A stretch of 64,000 nt of DNA from NCBI GenBank assembly GCA_942490535.1, contig CALNXQ010000004.1, forward strand, positions 806,001-870,000, written 5' to 3'. Shown here in pieces: positions 35,494 to 45,500 of this stretch. Every line of letters starts with the position of its first letter. Position 1 is the stretch's first letter. Under the pieces are notes generated by a model, which saw only the letters and a program-made list of their open reading frames with translations, did no database searches and was not told where the DNA came from. Origin of the DNA: JAEINY01 sp942490535. GTDB lineage: Bacteria > Bacteroidota > Bacteroidia > Bacteroidales > Marinilabiliaceae. The position numbers and the translations under genes are program-made.

Positions 35494-36777
35494 ATGAGCG
35501 GATATCCTCCATTGGCCGAACGCATGAGGCCTCAAAACCTGGATCAATACATCGGCCAACACCACTTGGTGGGCCAGGGCGCTGTATTGCGTAAAATGAT
35601 TGACCGGGGGGTGATATCATCCATCATTCTGTGGGGGCCCCCGGGAGTTGGCAAAACCACGCTGGCCCGCATCATCAGTAAACAGCTGGACCGGCCTTTT
35701 TTCGTCTTGTCAGCCATCAGCTCCGGCGTAAAAGACGTGCGGGAAGCCATTGATAAAGCGCGTAAATCGCGGTTCTTTAGCTCCCCTTCACCCATACTGT
35801 TTATTGATGAGATTCACCGTTTCAGCAAATCGCAACAGGATAGTCTACTTGGTGCAGTGGAAGAAGGGGTGGTCACCCTGATTGGTGCCACCACTGAAAA
35901 TCCGTCTTTTGAAGTGATCTCTCCCCTCCACTCACGGTGCCAGGTATACGTGCTCAAATCGCTTGAGAAAGCAGATCTGCTGGATCTGATGAACCGGTGT
36001 TTAACACAGGATACCGTTCTGAAAAACAAAAATATTGAAGTCAAAGAGCACCAGGCCCTTTTACGCTTTTCAGGTGGTGATGCCCGGAAGTTGCTTAATA
36101 TACTGGAACTGGTGACCAATGCAGAGATCAGTGCGGAGAAGATAGAGATTGACGATGCCATGGTCACGGCCCATTTACAACAGAATCCGGCTCAATATGA
36201 CAAAAATGGCGAGATGCATTACGACATCATCTCGGCCTTCATTAAATCGATCCGGGGCAGCGATCCCGATGCGGCAGTTTATTGGCTGGCCCGCATGGTG
36301 GAAGGGGGTGAAGATCCCAAGTTCATTGCCCGCCGCTTAATCATATCCGCTTCGGAAGATATTGGCCTGGCCAATCCCAATGCGTTATTGCTGGCCACCA
36401 ACTGTTTTGAAGCCATTCGCATGGTGGGTTGGCCCGAGGCACGCATCATCCTTTCGCAAGCCACCATTTATCTGGCCACCAGCCCCAAGAGCAACTCGGC
36501 TTACATGGCCATCAACGATGCACAGGCGCTGGTCAAAGAAACCGGAAATTTACCCGTACCTTTGCATTTGCGCAATGCCCCCACAAAATTGATGAAAGAA
36601 TTGAATTATGGCAAAGCGTATAAGTATTCGCACAGCTATGCCAATAACTTTGTGGAACAGGATTACATGCCAGAGGAAGTAAAACTGAAACGCCTGTATA
36701 CGCCTCAAAATAATGCACAGGAAATTAAAGTGAACGAACGCCTGAATCACCTTTGGACAAACAGATATAAAAAATAA
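35494..36777 (+). CDS. rarA: Replication-associated recombination protein A (RarA/MgsA), AAA+ ATPase
   Basis: A 427-residue AAA+ protein that acts at stalled replication forks. Walker A GPPGVGKTTLA lies near residues 48-58, Walker B LFIDEIHRF near 101-109, sensor 1 in GATTENPSFE and the arginine-finger segment in HSRCQVY. The C-terminal tetramerisation domain ends with the typical LYTPQ and NERLNHLW. It is followed by kdsA after only four bases, so the two genes form an operon in this genome. Confidence 0.95.
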   Translation: MSGYPPLAERMRPQNLDQYIGQHHLVGQGAVLRKMIDRGVISSIILWGPPGVGKTTLARIISKQLDRPFFVLSAISSGVKDVREAIDKARKSRFFSSPSPILFIDEIHRFSKSQQDSLLGAVEEGVVTLIGATTENPSFEVISPLHSRCQVYVLKSLEKADLLDLMNRCLTQDTVLKNKNIEVKEHQALLRFSGGDARKLLNILELVTNAEISAEKIEIDDAMVTAHLQQNPAQYDKNGEMHYDIISAFIKSIRGSDPDAAVYWLARMVEGGEDPKFIARRLIISASEDIGLANPNALLLATNCFEAIRMVGWPEARIILSQATIYLATSPKSNSAYMAINDAQALVKETGNLPVPLHLRNAPTKLMKELNYGKAYKYSHSYANNFVEQDYMPEEVKLKRLYTPQNNAQEIKVNERLNHLWTNRYKK

Positions 36778-36781
36778 GACC

Positions 36782-37603
36782 ATGGATATTACAAAAATCA
36801 AACGCATCAAACATACCGATAGTGGCAACTTCTTTTTGCTGGCTGGCCCCTGTGCCATTGAAGGCGAAGAAATGGCCCTGCGCATTGCCGAACGCGTGGT
36901 AGAAATCACCAATAAACTCGAGATCCCTTACATTTTCAAAGGTTCCTACCGCAAAGCGAACCGGTCCCGCATCGATTCATTTACTGGTATCGGCGATGAA
37001 AAAGCACTGAAGATTTTACGAAAAGTCAGTGAGACCTTCGATGTGCCTACAGTGACCGACATCCACTCCGCTGAAGAAGCCGCCATGGCAGCCGAATATG
37101 TGGATGTATTGCAGATTCCGGCTTTTATGTGTCGTCAGACAGATTTATTGGTAGCAGCAGCCAATACCGGCAAAGTGGTGAACATTAAAAAAGGTCAGTT
37201 CCTTAGCCCTGAATCCATGACTTTTGCTGTCAATAAAGTGAAAGACAGTGGCAATGATCAGGTTATTTTAACCGATCGGGGAACGACGTTTGGCTATCAC
37301 GACTTAATTGTGGATTATCGTGGCATTCCCGCCATGCAGCAATTTGGGGTACCTGTGGTATTGGATATCACTCACTCCCTGCAGCAGCCCAACCAGGCAT
37401 CCGGTGTCACCGGTGGTAAACCTGAATTGATTGAAACCATAGCCCGGGCAGGGATCGCTGTTGGAGCAGATGGCTTGTTCATTGAAACCCATTTCGATCC
37501 GGCCAATGCCAAATCGGATGGTGCCAACATGCTGCACCTGGATCATTTGGAGAAATTAATGACCCGCCTGGTGCAAATCCGCCAAACCATTCATACATTT
37601 TAA
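36782..37603 (+). CDS. kdsA: 3-deoxy-8-phosphooctulonate synthase
   Basis: A 273-residue TIM-barrel enzyme that joins phosphoenolpyruvate and arabinose-5-phosphate to give KDO-8-phosphate for lipopolysaccharide. It shows LLAGPCAIEGEE, FKGSYRKANRSR, the QIPAFMCRQTDLL active-site stretch and DITHSLQQP. A Cys in AFMCRQ and the overall pattern fit KdsA, not the related DAHP synthase. It starts four bases after rarA. KDO means that this organism makes an LPS core. Confidence 0.96.
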   Translation: MDITKIKRIKHTDSGNFFLLAGPCAIEGEEMALRIAERVVEITNKLEIPYIFKGSYRKANRSRIDSFTGIGDEKALKILRKVSETFDVPTVTDIHSAEEAAMAAEYVDVLQIPAFMCRQTDLLVAAANTGKVVNIKKGQFLSPESMTFAVNKVKDSGNDQVILTDRGTTFGYHDLIVDYRGIPAMQQFGVPVVLDITHSLQQPNQASGVTGGKPELIETIARAGIAVGADGLFIETHFDPANAKSDGANMLHLDHLEKLMTRLVQIRQTIHTF

Positions 37604-37634
37604 CGAGGATCATTATTACTTGTCATATTACGCT

Positions 37635-37665
37635 AAAAGCTGTCACTCAAAAGGCAGCTTTTTGT
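37635..37665 (+). terminator. Terminator after kdsA
   Basis: AAAAGCTG and CAGCTTTTT form a stem with an 11-base loop, followed by a T-rich tract. Confidence 0.78.
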
Positions 37666-37865
37666 GTTTCATGTCATTGGGGAAACAATCCGATGCATCA
37701 AACTATCCGGATACAAATAAAAGGTTATAAAATCGAATACTATTTTAACTATATTTAAAGCCAAATCCTTTATTGACCACTATTTTTTGGCTTTATTTCA
37801 AATATTGTGAGAGTGCAATTACTTGACACTCGCTTCAATCAATTACCTTAAAATCATTTTATTCT

Positions 37866-39260
37866 ATGACAAAAAAGAGAATTTACCATGTCATATGGCT
37901 GATGACTTTTCTCATCGGATTTTCACATCTACAGGGACAAACGCTGAAACGGCAAGCTTCGTTAGGCATTGCCATGAAACAATTACCCGACTCCCTTAAA
38001 AAGGAGTATAACCTCCCCTTAGACAGAGGTGTCTACCTTGCCAATATTGCACCTCAGGCAACAGCATCGAATATTGGCATTGAACCCGGATCACTTCTGT
38101 TGAGCTTAAATGGCATTGCAGTGAACAGCTCAAGGGATGTGCTGGCCATTTCCAAAACCTTAAAGGAAGGTGAAACAGTGGAGATGACCTACTTATTCGA
38201 AGGGCAGGAATATACTAAAACAGGCACGGCTACCCCGCGTCACAAAGAGGAATATGAAGGTGCTGAAGTTGAATATGGCCAAGTGATGTATGCCAACAAT
38301 CAACTGCGCTCGATCCTTTACAGACCCATGAATGTTCAACATCCCCCTGTGATCTATTTCCTGCAAGGCTACACGTGTGGATCAATTGATTTTGTATCAT
38401 ACCCCGATTACTCGCTTAAGAAACTTATTAACGACTGGGTGGATGAAGGATTTGCTGTTTACCGGGTGGAGAAACCGGGCGTTGGAGACAGCGATTGTGA
38501 CCAAGGCTGTGATCAGATTGATTTTAAGGAAGAATTAACAGCCTTTATGGAGGGCTATAAAACCTTAAAAAACAACCTTGCCATTGATACCTCCAATATA
38601 TTTCTGTTTGGCCATTCCATGGGTGGGATCATCGCCCCTTTGCTGGCCAAAGATTTTCAACCAAGGGGTGTGATTACCTATGGAACGTTCATTAATAGCT
38701 GGTTTGAATACATGATTGAGCTGCCGCGTAGTCAAGGCTATTTCTTTAACCAGGCTCCTCAGGATATTGAAGCGCAGGTGCGCAATACTATTCCTTTCAT
38801 GTATAATATGCTGGTAGCGAAAAAATCAGTTGAGAACATCCTTAATGATGAGCATTGTCAGCGTTACATCGAAAACAACGGACTGCTCGAATCGTTCAAA
38901 GCAGGGCAATACCTGAACCGGCATATTTCATTTTGGCAGACACTCAACGATGTTCAACCAGTTAAGGCCTGGTTACAAGTCAAAAGTCATGTACTTGCCT
39001 TACATGGCGAATTTGATATACAGGCTCTGAATGCGCAAGCAGCAATGGCGATCGCCCAGACGGTAAATAGTAATAACCCCGGGAAAGCTACCTTCCAGCT
39101 GATCGAGCAAGCTGATCATAGTTTTGTCCGCTTTAACTCGATGGATGAAAACATACAAGCATTGACAAATCAGACTTACTATTCTTATAGCAAAAATAAT
39201 TACCACGATGGCGTGGCCAAAGCTACCATTGAATGGATCAAAGCTAATCTGAACCTATAG
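37866..39260 (+). CDS. Secreted PDZ-alpha/beta hydrolase fusion
   Basis: A 464-residue protein with a signal peptide (about 1-25, hydrophobic VIWLMTFLIGFSHLQGQ). A PDZ domain follows at about residues 30-120 (LGIAMKQLP...GVYLANIAPQATASNIGIEPGSLLLSLNG). The C-terminal domain is an alpha/beta hydrolase: the nucleophile lies in GHSMGG near residue 253, the acid near LHGEFDIQ and the His in ADHSFV near 415. PDZ domains bind exposed peptide ends, so a peptide-linked substrate or protein partner is possible. It probably works in the periplasm. Alone, with its own terminator. Confidence 0.82.
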   Translation: MTKKRIYHVIWLMTFLIGFSHLQGQTLKRQASLGIAMKQLPDSLKKEYNLPLDRGVYLANIAPQATASNIGIEPGSLLLSLNGIAVNSSRDVLAISKTLKEGETVEMTYLFEGQEYTKTGTATPRHKEEYEGAEVEYGQVMYANNQLRSILYRPMNVQHPPVIYFLQGYTCGSIDFVSYPDYSLKKLINDWVDEGFAVYRVEKPGVGDSDCDQGCDQIDFKEELTAFMEGYKTLKNNLAIDTSNIFLFGHSMGGIIAPLLAKDFQPRGVITYGTFINSWFEYMIELPRSQGYFFNQAPQDIEAQVRNTIPFMYNMLVAKKSVENILNDEHCQRYIENNGLLESFKAGQYLNRHISFWQTLNDVQPVKAWLQVKSHVLALHGEFDIQALNAQAAMAIAQTVNSNNPGKATFQLIEQADHSFVRFNSMDENIQALTNQTYYSYSKNNYHDGVAKATIEWIKANLNL

Positions 39261-39310
39261 GTATAATGGATTAGAAAACGGATGTTGCTATTAGCAATCT
39301 ACAGGATAAG

Positions 39311-39339
39311 AAGGGATGACGAAATACCGTTCATCCCTT
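39311..39339 (+). terminator. Terminator after the PDZ-hydrolase gene
   Basis: AAGGGATGA and TCATCCCTT form a nine-base perfect stem, with TTATTTTT following. Confidence 0.85.
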
Positions 39340-39366
39340 TTATTTTTATCGTTAACAGATAGCTCG

Positions 39367-39492
39367 TAAACGTTTCCCTGTGATATTTTTACGTCAACGG
39401 CTCACGTTTTAACGTTGCCGGGTGAGCTGTAAAAACTGACAGGTCTCCGGTTAACGTTGCCCGTCCCTCGATTAAAAGAAGATTTCCATAAC
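39367..39492. repeat. Three AACGTT repeats exactly 42 bases apart
   Basis: TAAACGTTTCC at 39367, TTAACGTTGCC at 39409 and TTAACGTTGCC at 39451 lie 42 bases apart. The sequence between them is only weakly similar, so this is either an old tandem repeat or three phased binding sites. A stem GGCTCAC / GTGAGCT overlaps (39399-39427). Confidence 0.5.
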
Positions 39493-39555
39493 CGGACAGG
39501 ATGATACAAAAATTGACATAAGCCCCCCGCATTGTGAGGAGGATCTAAAGAAAAA

Positions 39556-39588
39556 AAGGTTGCCTCATAAATGAGACAACCTTACTTT
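39556..39588 (-). terminator. Terminator after the M48 gene
   Basis: AAGGTTGCCTCAT and ATGAGACAACCTT form a stem with one mismatch and a two-base loop; on the minus strand it is followed by a T run. Confidence 0.8.
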
Positions 39589-39606
39589 TTCATGGTGCTG
39601 AACTAC

Positions 39607-40407
39607 TTACTTCTTATAGTACGTTAATGCTTCCGGCATGTAGGCTTTCAAATCATTGATACGAGTCTGGTCAGCCGGGTGCGTACTCAAAAACTCCGGT
39701 GGCTTCTGCCCGCCCATTTGTGACATACGTGTCCAGAAAGGGATAGCTGCCTCCGGGTTATAACCTGCCAGGGCCATGAAAATCAAGCCCATTTTATCAG
39801 CCTCTGTTTCATGTAAGCGGCTATAGGGTAACATCAATCCAACTTGTGCCCCCATGCCAAAAGCAGTCATATATATCGCCTTTGTCTCTTCCGGCTTTTC
39901 ATCAATGGCGACCGCTAAAGCGGTACCTAAGCCCTGCACTGCCATCTGCTGGCTCATACGCTCATTTCCATGTTTGGCAATGGCATGAGCGATTTCATGA
40001 CCCATCACCACAGCCAGTCCCTCTTCATCCTGCGTTAAGGGTAGAATACCGGTGTAAAACACTACTTTACCACCAGGCATACACCAGGCGTTGGGTGTTT
40101 CGTCGTCCACTAAGTTAAATTCCCACTCAAAGCCGTTAATCTGATTGGACCATCCTTTCTCTGTCATAAATTTCTCAACGGCCTTGGCAATTTTATCTCC
40201 ACAACGTTTCACCATTTCAGTTTGTTCCTTATTGGTGGATAGCTTATTTTCCTTTAAAAACTGATCGTAATTGGAGAAACTCATCGCCATCATTTCGCTA
40301 TCCGAAACAAGACTTACTTGTTTTCGCCCCGTAATCGGCACCGTAGAACAGGATACAACCACTGCCAGACACAAGATGGTACTTGCTCCCAACAACCACT
40401 TTTTCAT
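39607..40407 (-). CDS. M48 family metallopeptidase, lipoprotein
   Basis: A 266-residue zinc peptidase. HEIAHAIAKHG near residue 135 is the HExxH site, and the third ligand is the Glu of LHETEADKMG. The N-terminal signal ends in VVSCSTVP, a lipobox with Cys near 20, so it is anchored in the periplasm. Family relatives (BepA/LoiP type) act in outer-membrane protein quality control; that role is inferred. I use the ATG at 40407 (MKKWLLGAS); the alternative four codons upstream gives a less typical signal sequence. Confidence 0.92.
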   Translation of the reverse strand: MKKWLLGASTILCLAVVVSCSTVPITGRKQVSLVSDSEMMAMSFSNYDQFLKENKLSTNKEQTEMVKRCGDKIAKAVEKFMTEKGWSNQINGFEWEFNLVDDETPNAWCMPGGKVVFYTGILPLTQDEEGLAVVMGHEIAHAIAKHGNERMSQQMAVQGLGTALAVAIDEKPEETKAIYMTAFGMGAQVGLMLPYSRLHETEADKMGLIFMALAGYNPEAAIPFWTRMSQMGGQKPPEFLSTHPADQTRINDLKAYMPEALTYYKK

Positions 40408-40487
40408 ACTTTTTTGCATAGATTATTAAGTTAAAATTAGTTTCTATTGAAGCACTCAAAATTAGTATCATTTTCGCGAACTATTTC

Positions 40488-40495
40488 TATTTTTG
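40488..40495 (+). promoter_or_regulatory. -7 box of the EamA transporter gene
   Basis: TATTTTTG is a perfect TANNTTTG match, 47 bases ahead of the ATG. No clear -33 element. Confidence 0.45.
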
Positions 40496-40542
40496 CCAGC
40501 CTAACTGATGTAAAAAACTAGCATACTAGCCGACACTGCTTT

Positions 40543-41442
40543 ATGAACGCATTACTTAAAAACCATTTCAAGCTCCATTTTGTTGTTTTGCTCTATGGCT
40601 TTACAGCTATTTTAGGAAAACTCATCACTTTACCAGCTCCGGAAATGGTTTGGTATCGGATGTTTATCGCTTTTTCAGTGTTGGGAGTTTACATTTATTT
40701 TAAGAAAATTCCTTTAAACATTGGCTACAAGCCCATTCTTAAGATGATGAGTGTTGGCTTTGTTGTAGCCTTTCACTGGATTACCTTTTTCCACGCCGTA
40801 AAAATCTCCAATGTATCGGTGACCTTAGGTTGTTTAGCCTCCACCACACTTTTTACCAGTTTTTTGGAACCCTTCTTTTTTCGCAAGAAGATAAAGTGGC
40901 TGGAAGTTTTCATCGGTGTACTCATCATCAGCGGACTCTATCTGATCTTTCAGTTTGAACTGGATTATTGGGAAGGTATCCTCACCGCTTTGGTTTCTGC
41001 TTTTTTAGCCGGGTTATTTACAGTGCTCAATAAGTTTTTCATCGAAGAACACCATCCAGTGACCATTAGTTTTTTTGAGATGCTGAGTGGCTTCCTGGGC
41101 ATCACCCTCTTCCTCACGCTCTCCGGCACATTCAACGTCGGATTAATGCCACCGACTCAATTAGATATCCTGTTTATCGTCATTCTTGGAGTTGTTTGTA
41201 CTGCCTATGCTTTTGTGGTGGCCGTTGATGTGATGAAAATTTTATCGGCTTATACAGTTGTGCTGGCCATCAACATGGAACCAGTGTACGGCATTTTATT
41301 GGCCTGGGTGATCTTTAAGCAATCTGAATTTATGTCAGGGGGCTTTTACCTGGGGACAGTCATTATTCTAGCTGCTGTATTTCTGCATCCTATTTTATTG
41401 CGTATTGGAAGATCAAAGACGGCAGCTTCAATCAACAGTTAA
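40543..41442 (+). CDS. EamA/DMT family transporter
   Basis: A 299-residue membrane protein with ten predicted helices in two related halves of about 140 residues, the EamA plan. HWITFFHAVKISNVSVT near residue 75 and the end of the second half (AINMEPVYGILLAWVIFKQ) match typical family positions. Amino acids or nucleotide sugars are common substrates in the family; none can be assigned. Its end overlaps the end of the convergent glycerate kinase gene by 15 bases. Confidence 0.9.
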   Translation: MNALLKNHFKLHFVVLLYGFTAILGKLITLPAPEMVWYRMFIAFSVLGVYIYFKKIPLNIGYKPILKMMSVGFVVAFHWITFFHAVKISNVSVTLGCLASTTLFTSFLEPFFFRKKIKWLEVFIGVLIISGLYLIFQFELDYWEGILTALVSAFLAGLFTVLNKFFIEEHHPVTISFFEMLSGFLGITLFLTLSGTFNVGLMPPTQLDILFIVILGVVCTAYAFVVAVDVMKILSAYTVVLAINMEPVYGILLAWVIFKQSEFMSGGFYLGTVIILAAVFLHPILLRIGRSKTAASINS

Positions 41443-42534
41443 TTGACATAAAAATTGGTGGAGGGTCTGAACAGTTCTTTGAAGTCGCCTTTCTGCCCCC
41501 ATCTGTATTTCAAGATCAGATACCGGTATCTCAAAATTTGAAAAAAGTTGATCAAAGTCCTCGTGATGCTCCGTCACAACCCCAGCTATGCCGATGACAT
41601 ATTTACCGGCTGCTTTAGCCATCCGGGCAATGGCACCTGGTCCTTTCCCCATACTGGTTTGCTGATCGATGCATCCTTCACCGGTAATCACCACATCAGC
41701 CCAATGGATCATGGATTGGTAATCTAACAAGCGATTGAAATAGTCAAACCCTCTTGTAATCCTTCCTTTTGCAAAAGCATACAAAGGTAAACCAGCACCC
41801 CCAGCCGCCCCGAGTCCAGCAACCGTTTTGAGTCCCTTTCCACTGGATTTTTGCAAGTGATCCACCCATTTTTCCATGGCCGCTTCCAATTGGAGTAATT
41901 GATCAGAGGACGCCCCTTTTTGCGGTCCAAAAACCTTAACGGCCCCTTGGCTACCTAAAATTTGATTGGAAACATCGGTTACCAGATTCACCCGAATGGA
42001 ATGAAGAAGCCTGTTGAAATGTCCTACATCGATGGATTGGGAATGAATTAATGAATTAACCAACAAGGCAGAGCGGCCTAGATCCGGTGTTGGGCTTAAG
42101 GCTTGTACTATTCCGGTTCCCCCGTCTACCGTAGCACTTCCACCCAAAAATAAAGTGATTTCCTGACACCCTTTATGCAAGGCATCCATGATCAGTTCAC
42201 CGGTTCCATAGGTGTTGGTTCGAAAAGGATCGAGCTGATCGGATTCTAAATGCACTAACCCACTAGCCGATGCCAATTCAATAAAGGCCTGATTTCCCAA
42301 TATCAAATAATCACATGCAATTGAACGGCCCAAAGGATCGTGGACAGGCACCTGAACACTTTTGATGTTTGGAAGCGCTTTGAGCAATTCCAACGAGCCT
42401 TCACCCCCATCGGCCAGGAGAGATGTCTGGCAAATCAATCCGCTACTTTTCCTTAATTCGCTAAAAATGATCTGACCGACCTGAGCCGAAGTGAAAGTTC
42501 CTTTAAACGAATCAGGGCAAATGAACACTTTCAT
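41428..42534 (-). CDS. Glycerate kinase (GarK/GlxK family)
   Basis: A 368-residue enzyme that phosphorylates D-glycerate with ATP. ICPDSFKGTFTSAQV at the N-terminus, LADGGEGSLE, YGTGELI, GGSATVDGGTGIVQAL and TGEGCIDQQTSMGKGP are all signatures. The length is a little short of the usual 375-380. The gene ends 15 bases inside the convergent EamA gene, so the two transcripts share a 3' overlap. Confidence 0.93.
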   Translation of the reverse strand: MKVFICPDSFKGTFTSAQVGQIIFSELRKSSGLICQTSLLADGGEGSLELLKALPNIKSVQVPVHDPLGRSIACDYLILGNQAFIELASASGLVHLESDQLDPFRTNTYGTGELIMDALHKGCQEITLFLGGSATVDGGTGIVQALSPTPDLGRSALLVNSLIHSQSIDVGHFNRLLHSIRVNLVTDVSNQILGSQGAVKVFGPQKGASSDQLLQLEAAMEKWVDHLQKSSGKGLKTVAGLGAAGGAGLPLYAFAKGRITRGFDYFNRLLDYQSMIHWADVVITGEGCIDQQTSMGKGPGAIARMAKAAGKYVIGIAGVVTEHHEDFDQLFSNFEIPVSDLEIQMGAERRLQRTVQTLHQFLCQLTVD

Positions 42535-42574
42535 AAAATTCGTTGAAAATACAACTTACAAGTGATCCAATTAA

Positions 42575-45500
42575 TTACCTGTTCCACAAAGCCTTTAGGG
42601 TTGTGCCCGGAAAAAAAGGATTGGTAATGATGGCATCGTAATCGCGGTAAAATTCTTTCTTCAGCGAGATGAAATGCTTCTTGACCTCTTGCTTTTCACC
42701 GGCCTTATACCATTCAATGGCACACGTTTTCTCCAACACATCACCAATATAAACGGCATTCAAGCCTTGATCATACTCCAGATTATACCACACATCCTGA
42801 TGGCCAGTAATGAGCTTACCCACTTTTTTTGGCAGTTTATACAACAAGGGAGTTAAGTTCTCAAATTTGAGTCTATTGCCAGACAAGTCAATAGTATCAA
42901 TACTGTTACAATCAGAAAAATCAATGTCAATGTAATGAATGCGATTATTATCCACATCCAACTTCTTAAGGTTTGTCAACTTATTAGTGAATCCGATCGA
43001 ATCCAAGCGATTCTCACTAATAACAATCGTTTCTAATTTCGAATCCTTCACCAAAATGGGTTTAAATGAAGAAATGACGTTATGCCCCACATCTAAATAC
43101 CTTAATCCTTCGAGGTTAGCCAATGAAAGGCTAAAGTCCTTCAGTATATTATGAGATAAGTCGATGGTTTCAACCTGTGCGCCAAAAGGTTGATCCAGCT
43201 GGAAACCACCAATCATATTATGAGATAGGTCTACTTTACTTAAATGAGTAAAACGATTAAACAGGTCCGGCACATACCCTCTTAAATGATTATTGGACAG
43301 ATCCAGTTGGGTAACATTACCATCTACATCAAACTGCACACCCTTCAGCCCACTGAAGTAACGCGGCATGCGCTTCCCACGCCGTATTTGATCCCAGCCG
43401 GCATTACTATACCATTTGTCTCCTTGCATTTCATAATACAACTGGCTCAATGCTTCCACCTGTTCTTTGGGCACATTCACATTGAGATACGCTTCATACG
43501 AGTAGGTTAAACCGGGCAATTGAGGATGGGATATGACACATTCCAATAGGCCCTGATCAGACTTATTGGCCACATACTGGTTAGCCAGACCGGACTTTTT
43601 TAACGCACCATTCATGTACCACTCATGATGCAAACTATCAATACGGGCCACCAAGGAATAAACATACTGATTTGCATTCACTTTGGACCATCTCAAAAGT
43701 CCATGAGAAGTTTGATGAGCATATGAAAATGTACTGGCCAACTTGCCATACGCCTCATTTATATGTAATAAATAGTCCGGTGTCAAACAATTATTATCAA
43801 TCAGCAGGGCATCCAGATGCACATTATCAGCCAGCACCAGATTGGTTTTATGAATTAAATTATGATTTAACTGAAGGGAAGATAAATAAGGACTCCAGGA
43901 TAAATTCAAATCCAACTCCTTGATTTTATTATGACTCAAATTCAAGGCATTTAAAAGCGAGCACCCTTTCAGATCTAGATAAACCTGTTCTATAAGGTTA
44001 TTGGAAGCATTCAGGTCATTAAAAAACCAACACTCGTTTATATCCAATTTTAACAACGCAATGCTGTTATGCGAAAAATCCAGCTTCTTTAAATTACCAC
44101 TATTGGAAAAATCGGCTACAAAGAAAAAGAGATCGTTCCAAGAAATATCAAATGACTCCAGGTTGAAGAAACCGTCAAACTCAATATCCAGCTGCACCAG
44201 GTGATTATGACTTAAATTAACCTGCTCCAGAGAATAACACATGGTCAATTCATTATCAAAATATCTCAATTCATTATAACTGATATCCAACTCTTTTAAA
44301 TCAAACATCTTTTCAAATGAAAAAGAAATGGAAAACAGTCGATTATGCGATAACTTTAGCGTCTCTAAATTTTTCATCTGTCCTATTGGAGTCGAAATAT
44401 AAGAGATCCTATTATGACTCAAATCCAGATGCTTTAAAAATTTGCAACTATCCAGATTTAAAGTAAACTGTCTAAACTCATTCTGGTCTAACTTTAAATA
44501 ACGTAAGCGCGGACAAGCGTTCAGTTTACTTTCAATACTACTCAGTTTGTTCTGTCCCAGATCGAGAAAAACCAATTGCTCATTATTGATCAAATTGTAG
44601 TTAAATCGCGAAATATGATTCCCTCTCAAGTTTAATACCCGTAAGGATTGAAAGAGGTAAAAATTTACTTCCAGATCGGATAAGCGATTGAAACTCAGAT
44701 CCAGCACTTTTAATTTCCAGCCATTTATTTTTAAATCACTAAATGATTTTAATTGGTTATTGCTCACATCAAGGTGCTCCAACTTATCATTGGCCCTTAA
44801 ATCCAACTTGAACTCATCTAGTCCATTATTGGATACATCCAAATACTTCAAATCACGGCAATTGAACAACTTAATATGAATATTTTGCAATTGATTATTG
44901 TTCAGTGCCAAATATTGAAGTAAGTGCTGATTTAACAAATCCACTTCAAAATCAGTCAATCGATTATTGGATACATCGATGACTTCCAGACTCGGACAAT
45001 GAAATAATTTTGCATGAAACTCCGTCAGCTGATTATTATTGACCTTCAATTCTTTCAATTCCCAATTACGTTTGAATTCAATCCGGCAATTTTCAATTTT
45101 ATTATGACTGATATTCAGTTTTTGCAACGCCGGGCAAGCTGAAAAATTATGCTCAAACCGGGTCAGCAAATTATTCGATAGATCCAATTCAGTAAGCTTC
45201 TTACATCCTTCAATAGAGGTATTAAATTCCTTCAGATAGTTATTAGATAACACTAGTGTTTCAAGATCCTTATGGTACTTGAACTGCTGACTAAAAGACG
45301 TTAGTTTATTATTTCCTAAAAATAAGCGTTTTAATTTTTGATTGGCATTCAAATTGGGTTTGAACGACTCCAATACATTGTTCGATAAATTAAGTATTTC
45401 CAATTCATTACAATTGGACAGATTCACCTCAAAATGATGTAGGTGATTCCCCCATAAATCCAGTTCTCTAAGTTGACAGAGATTTTCCATACGTAGGTTG

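Larger units (their letters stand above)
39261..39606. other. 346-base gap with two terminators and a 42-base periodic element
   Basis: It holds the terminators of the two flanking genes and, between them, three AACGTT-centred repeats listed separately. No open frame with coding character was seen. Confidence 0.6.
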
